In this document: positions 5,713 to 6,035 of the stretch, piece after piece
Position numbering within the stretch: the first letter of the stretch is position 1
Layout: each line of letters starts with the position of its first letter
Assembly (NCBI GenBank): GCA_004376695.1
Contig: SOJB01000063.1
Span: forward strand, 1-6,035
Reading direction: 5' to 3'
DNA length: 6,035 nucleotides
Source: Dehalococcoidia bacterium
GTDB lineage: Bacteria; Chloroflexota; Dehalococcoidia; GIF9; AB-539-J10
Program-made: the position numbers and the translations under genes
Notes under the pieces: generated by a model
The model's input: only the letters and a program-made list of their open reading frames with translations
Database searches by the model: none
Told to the model about the DNA's origin: nothing

Positions 5713-6035
5713 CGAAACCAGAAAGATAACTTTGCCCGTTACGGGTATGACCTGTGCCTCTTGCGCTGCCGCTATCGAGAAAGGGCTTTCTAAGCTGCCG
5801 GGGCTTTATCGGGTCAGTGTCAATGTAGCCAGTGAAGAGGTGTTTGTTGAATACGATCCGGGCCGGATAGATACTAGGGCGCTGGTTAGCGCGATATCCG
5901 ATGCCGGTTATGGTGTCGGCCTGGAGAAAACAACCTTCAATGTGAGTGGTATGACCTGTGCCTCCTGTGCCGCCAACGTTGAGAAGGCTCTCAGGAAGGT
6001 ATCCGGAGTGATCTCGGCCAACGTCAATCTGGCCA
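5705..6035 (+). CDS. copA: Copper-translocating P-type ATPase, N-terminal metal-binding region (partial, runs off the right edge)
   Basis: The visible 110 residues hold two tandem heavy-metal-associated (HMA) domains. The first spans about residues 7-73 with GMTCASC (Cys17, Cys20). The second starts at about residue 77 with GMTCASC (Cys85, Cys88) and is cut by the window end. Two GMTCASC domains at the N-terminus are typical of CopA-type P1B-1 ATPases, which export Cu(I) across the cytoplasmic membrane. The transmembrane and catalytic (CPC, DKTGT) regions lie outside the window, so the metal is inferred from these domains alone. Start choice is uncertain. ATG 5705 has GGAGA 11 bases upstream and overlaps the small ORF, while in-frame ATG 5675 and GTG 5696 would add 10 and 3 residues. 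No promoter is clear between it and the PLP gene, so read-through from the rrf2-led cluster is possible. Confidence 0.87.
   Translation, partial: MSNETRKITLPVTGMTCASCAAAIEKGLSKLPGLYRVSVNVASEEVFVEYDPGRIDTRALVSAISDAGYGVGLEKTTFNVSGMTCASCAANVEKALRKVSGVISANVNLA

Overview
This 6,035-base window of mid-GC bacterial chromosome carries seven protein genes in three blocks, two of them cut by the window edges. The gene types and the form of the motifs suggest a monoderm anaerobe. The CysS HIGH region (CGITAYDESHIGHA), the Rrf2 regulator and the HypE-like AIR-synthase protein look most like Chloroflexota, possibly Dehalococcoidia. That placement is an impression from sequence style, not a computed result.

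Left block (1-1294): a cyclophilin-type peptidyl-prolyl isomerase with an N-terminal membrane anchor is on the minus strand and runs off the left edge. A gene-poor stretch of about 380 bases follows. It holds no convincing gene but contains a nested inverted repeat. Then comes a small plus-strand NfeD-family membrane protein.

Middle block (1353-2717): cysS, a complete cysteinyl-tRNA synthetase on the minus strand, converges on the NfeD gene. It diverges from the gene cluster to its right.

Right block (2797-6035, plus strand): a strong sigma70-type promoter (TTGACC, 17 bp, TATACT) precedes an Rrf2-family regulator with three cysteines. A HypE-like AIR-synthase-family protein follows after 13 bases, and a Cys/Met-metabolism PLP enzyme after a further 86 bases. 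About 100 bases later comes the start of a P-type copper ATPase with two tandem GMTCASC metal-binding domains, cut by the right edge. A 23-codon ORF with three cysteine codons and a strong ribosome binding site overlaps the start of the ATPase.

Working hypothesis: the regulator, the PLP enzyme and the divergent cysS form a cysteine/sulfur control unit. The candidate cysS and rrf2 promoters lie back to back, with their -35 boxes one base apart, and an inverted repeat sits at the predicted start of the rrf2 transcript. The role of the AIR-synthase-like protein is the main unknown. Everything else is recognisable housekeeping or accessory gene content. I see no mobile element, CRISPR array, tRNA or rRNA.
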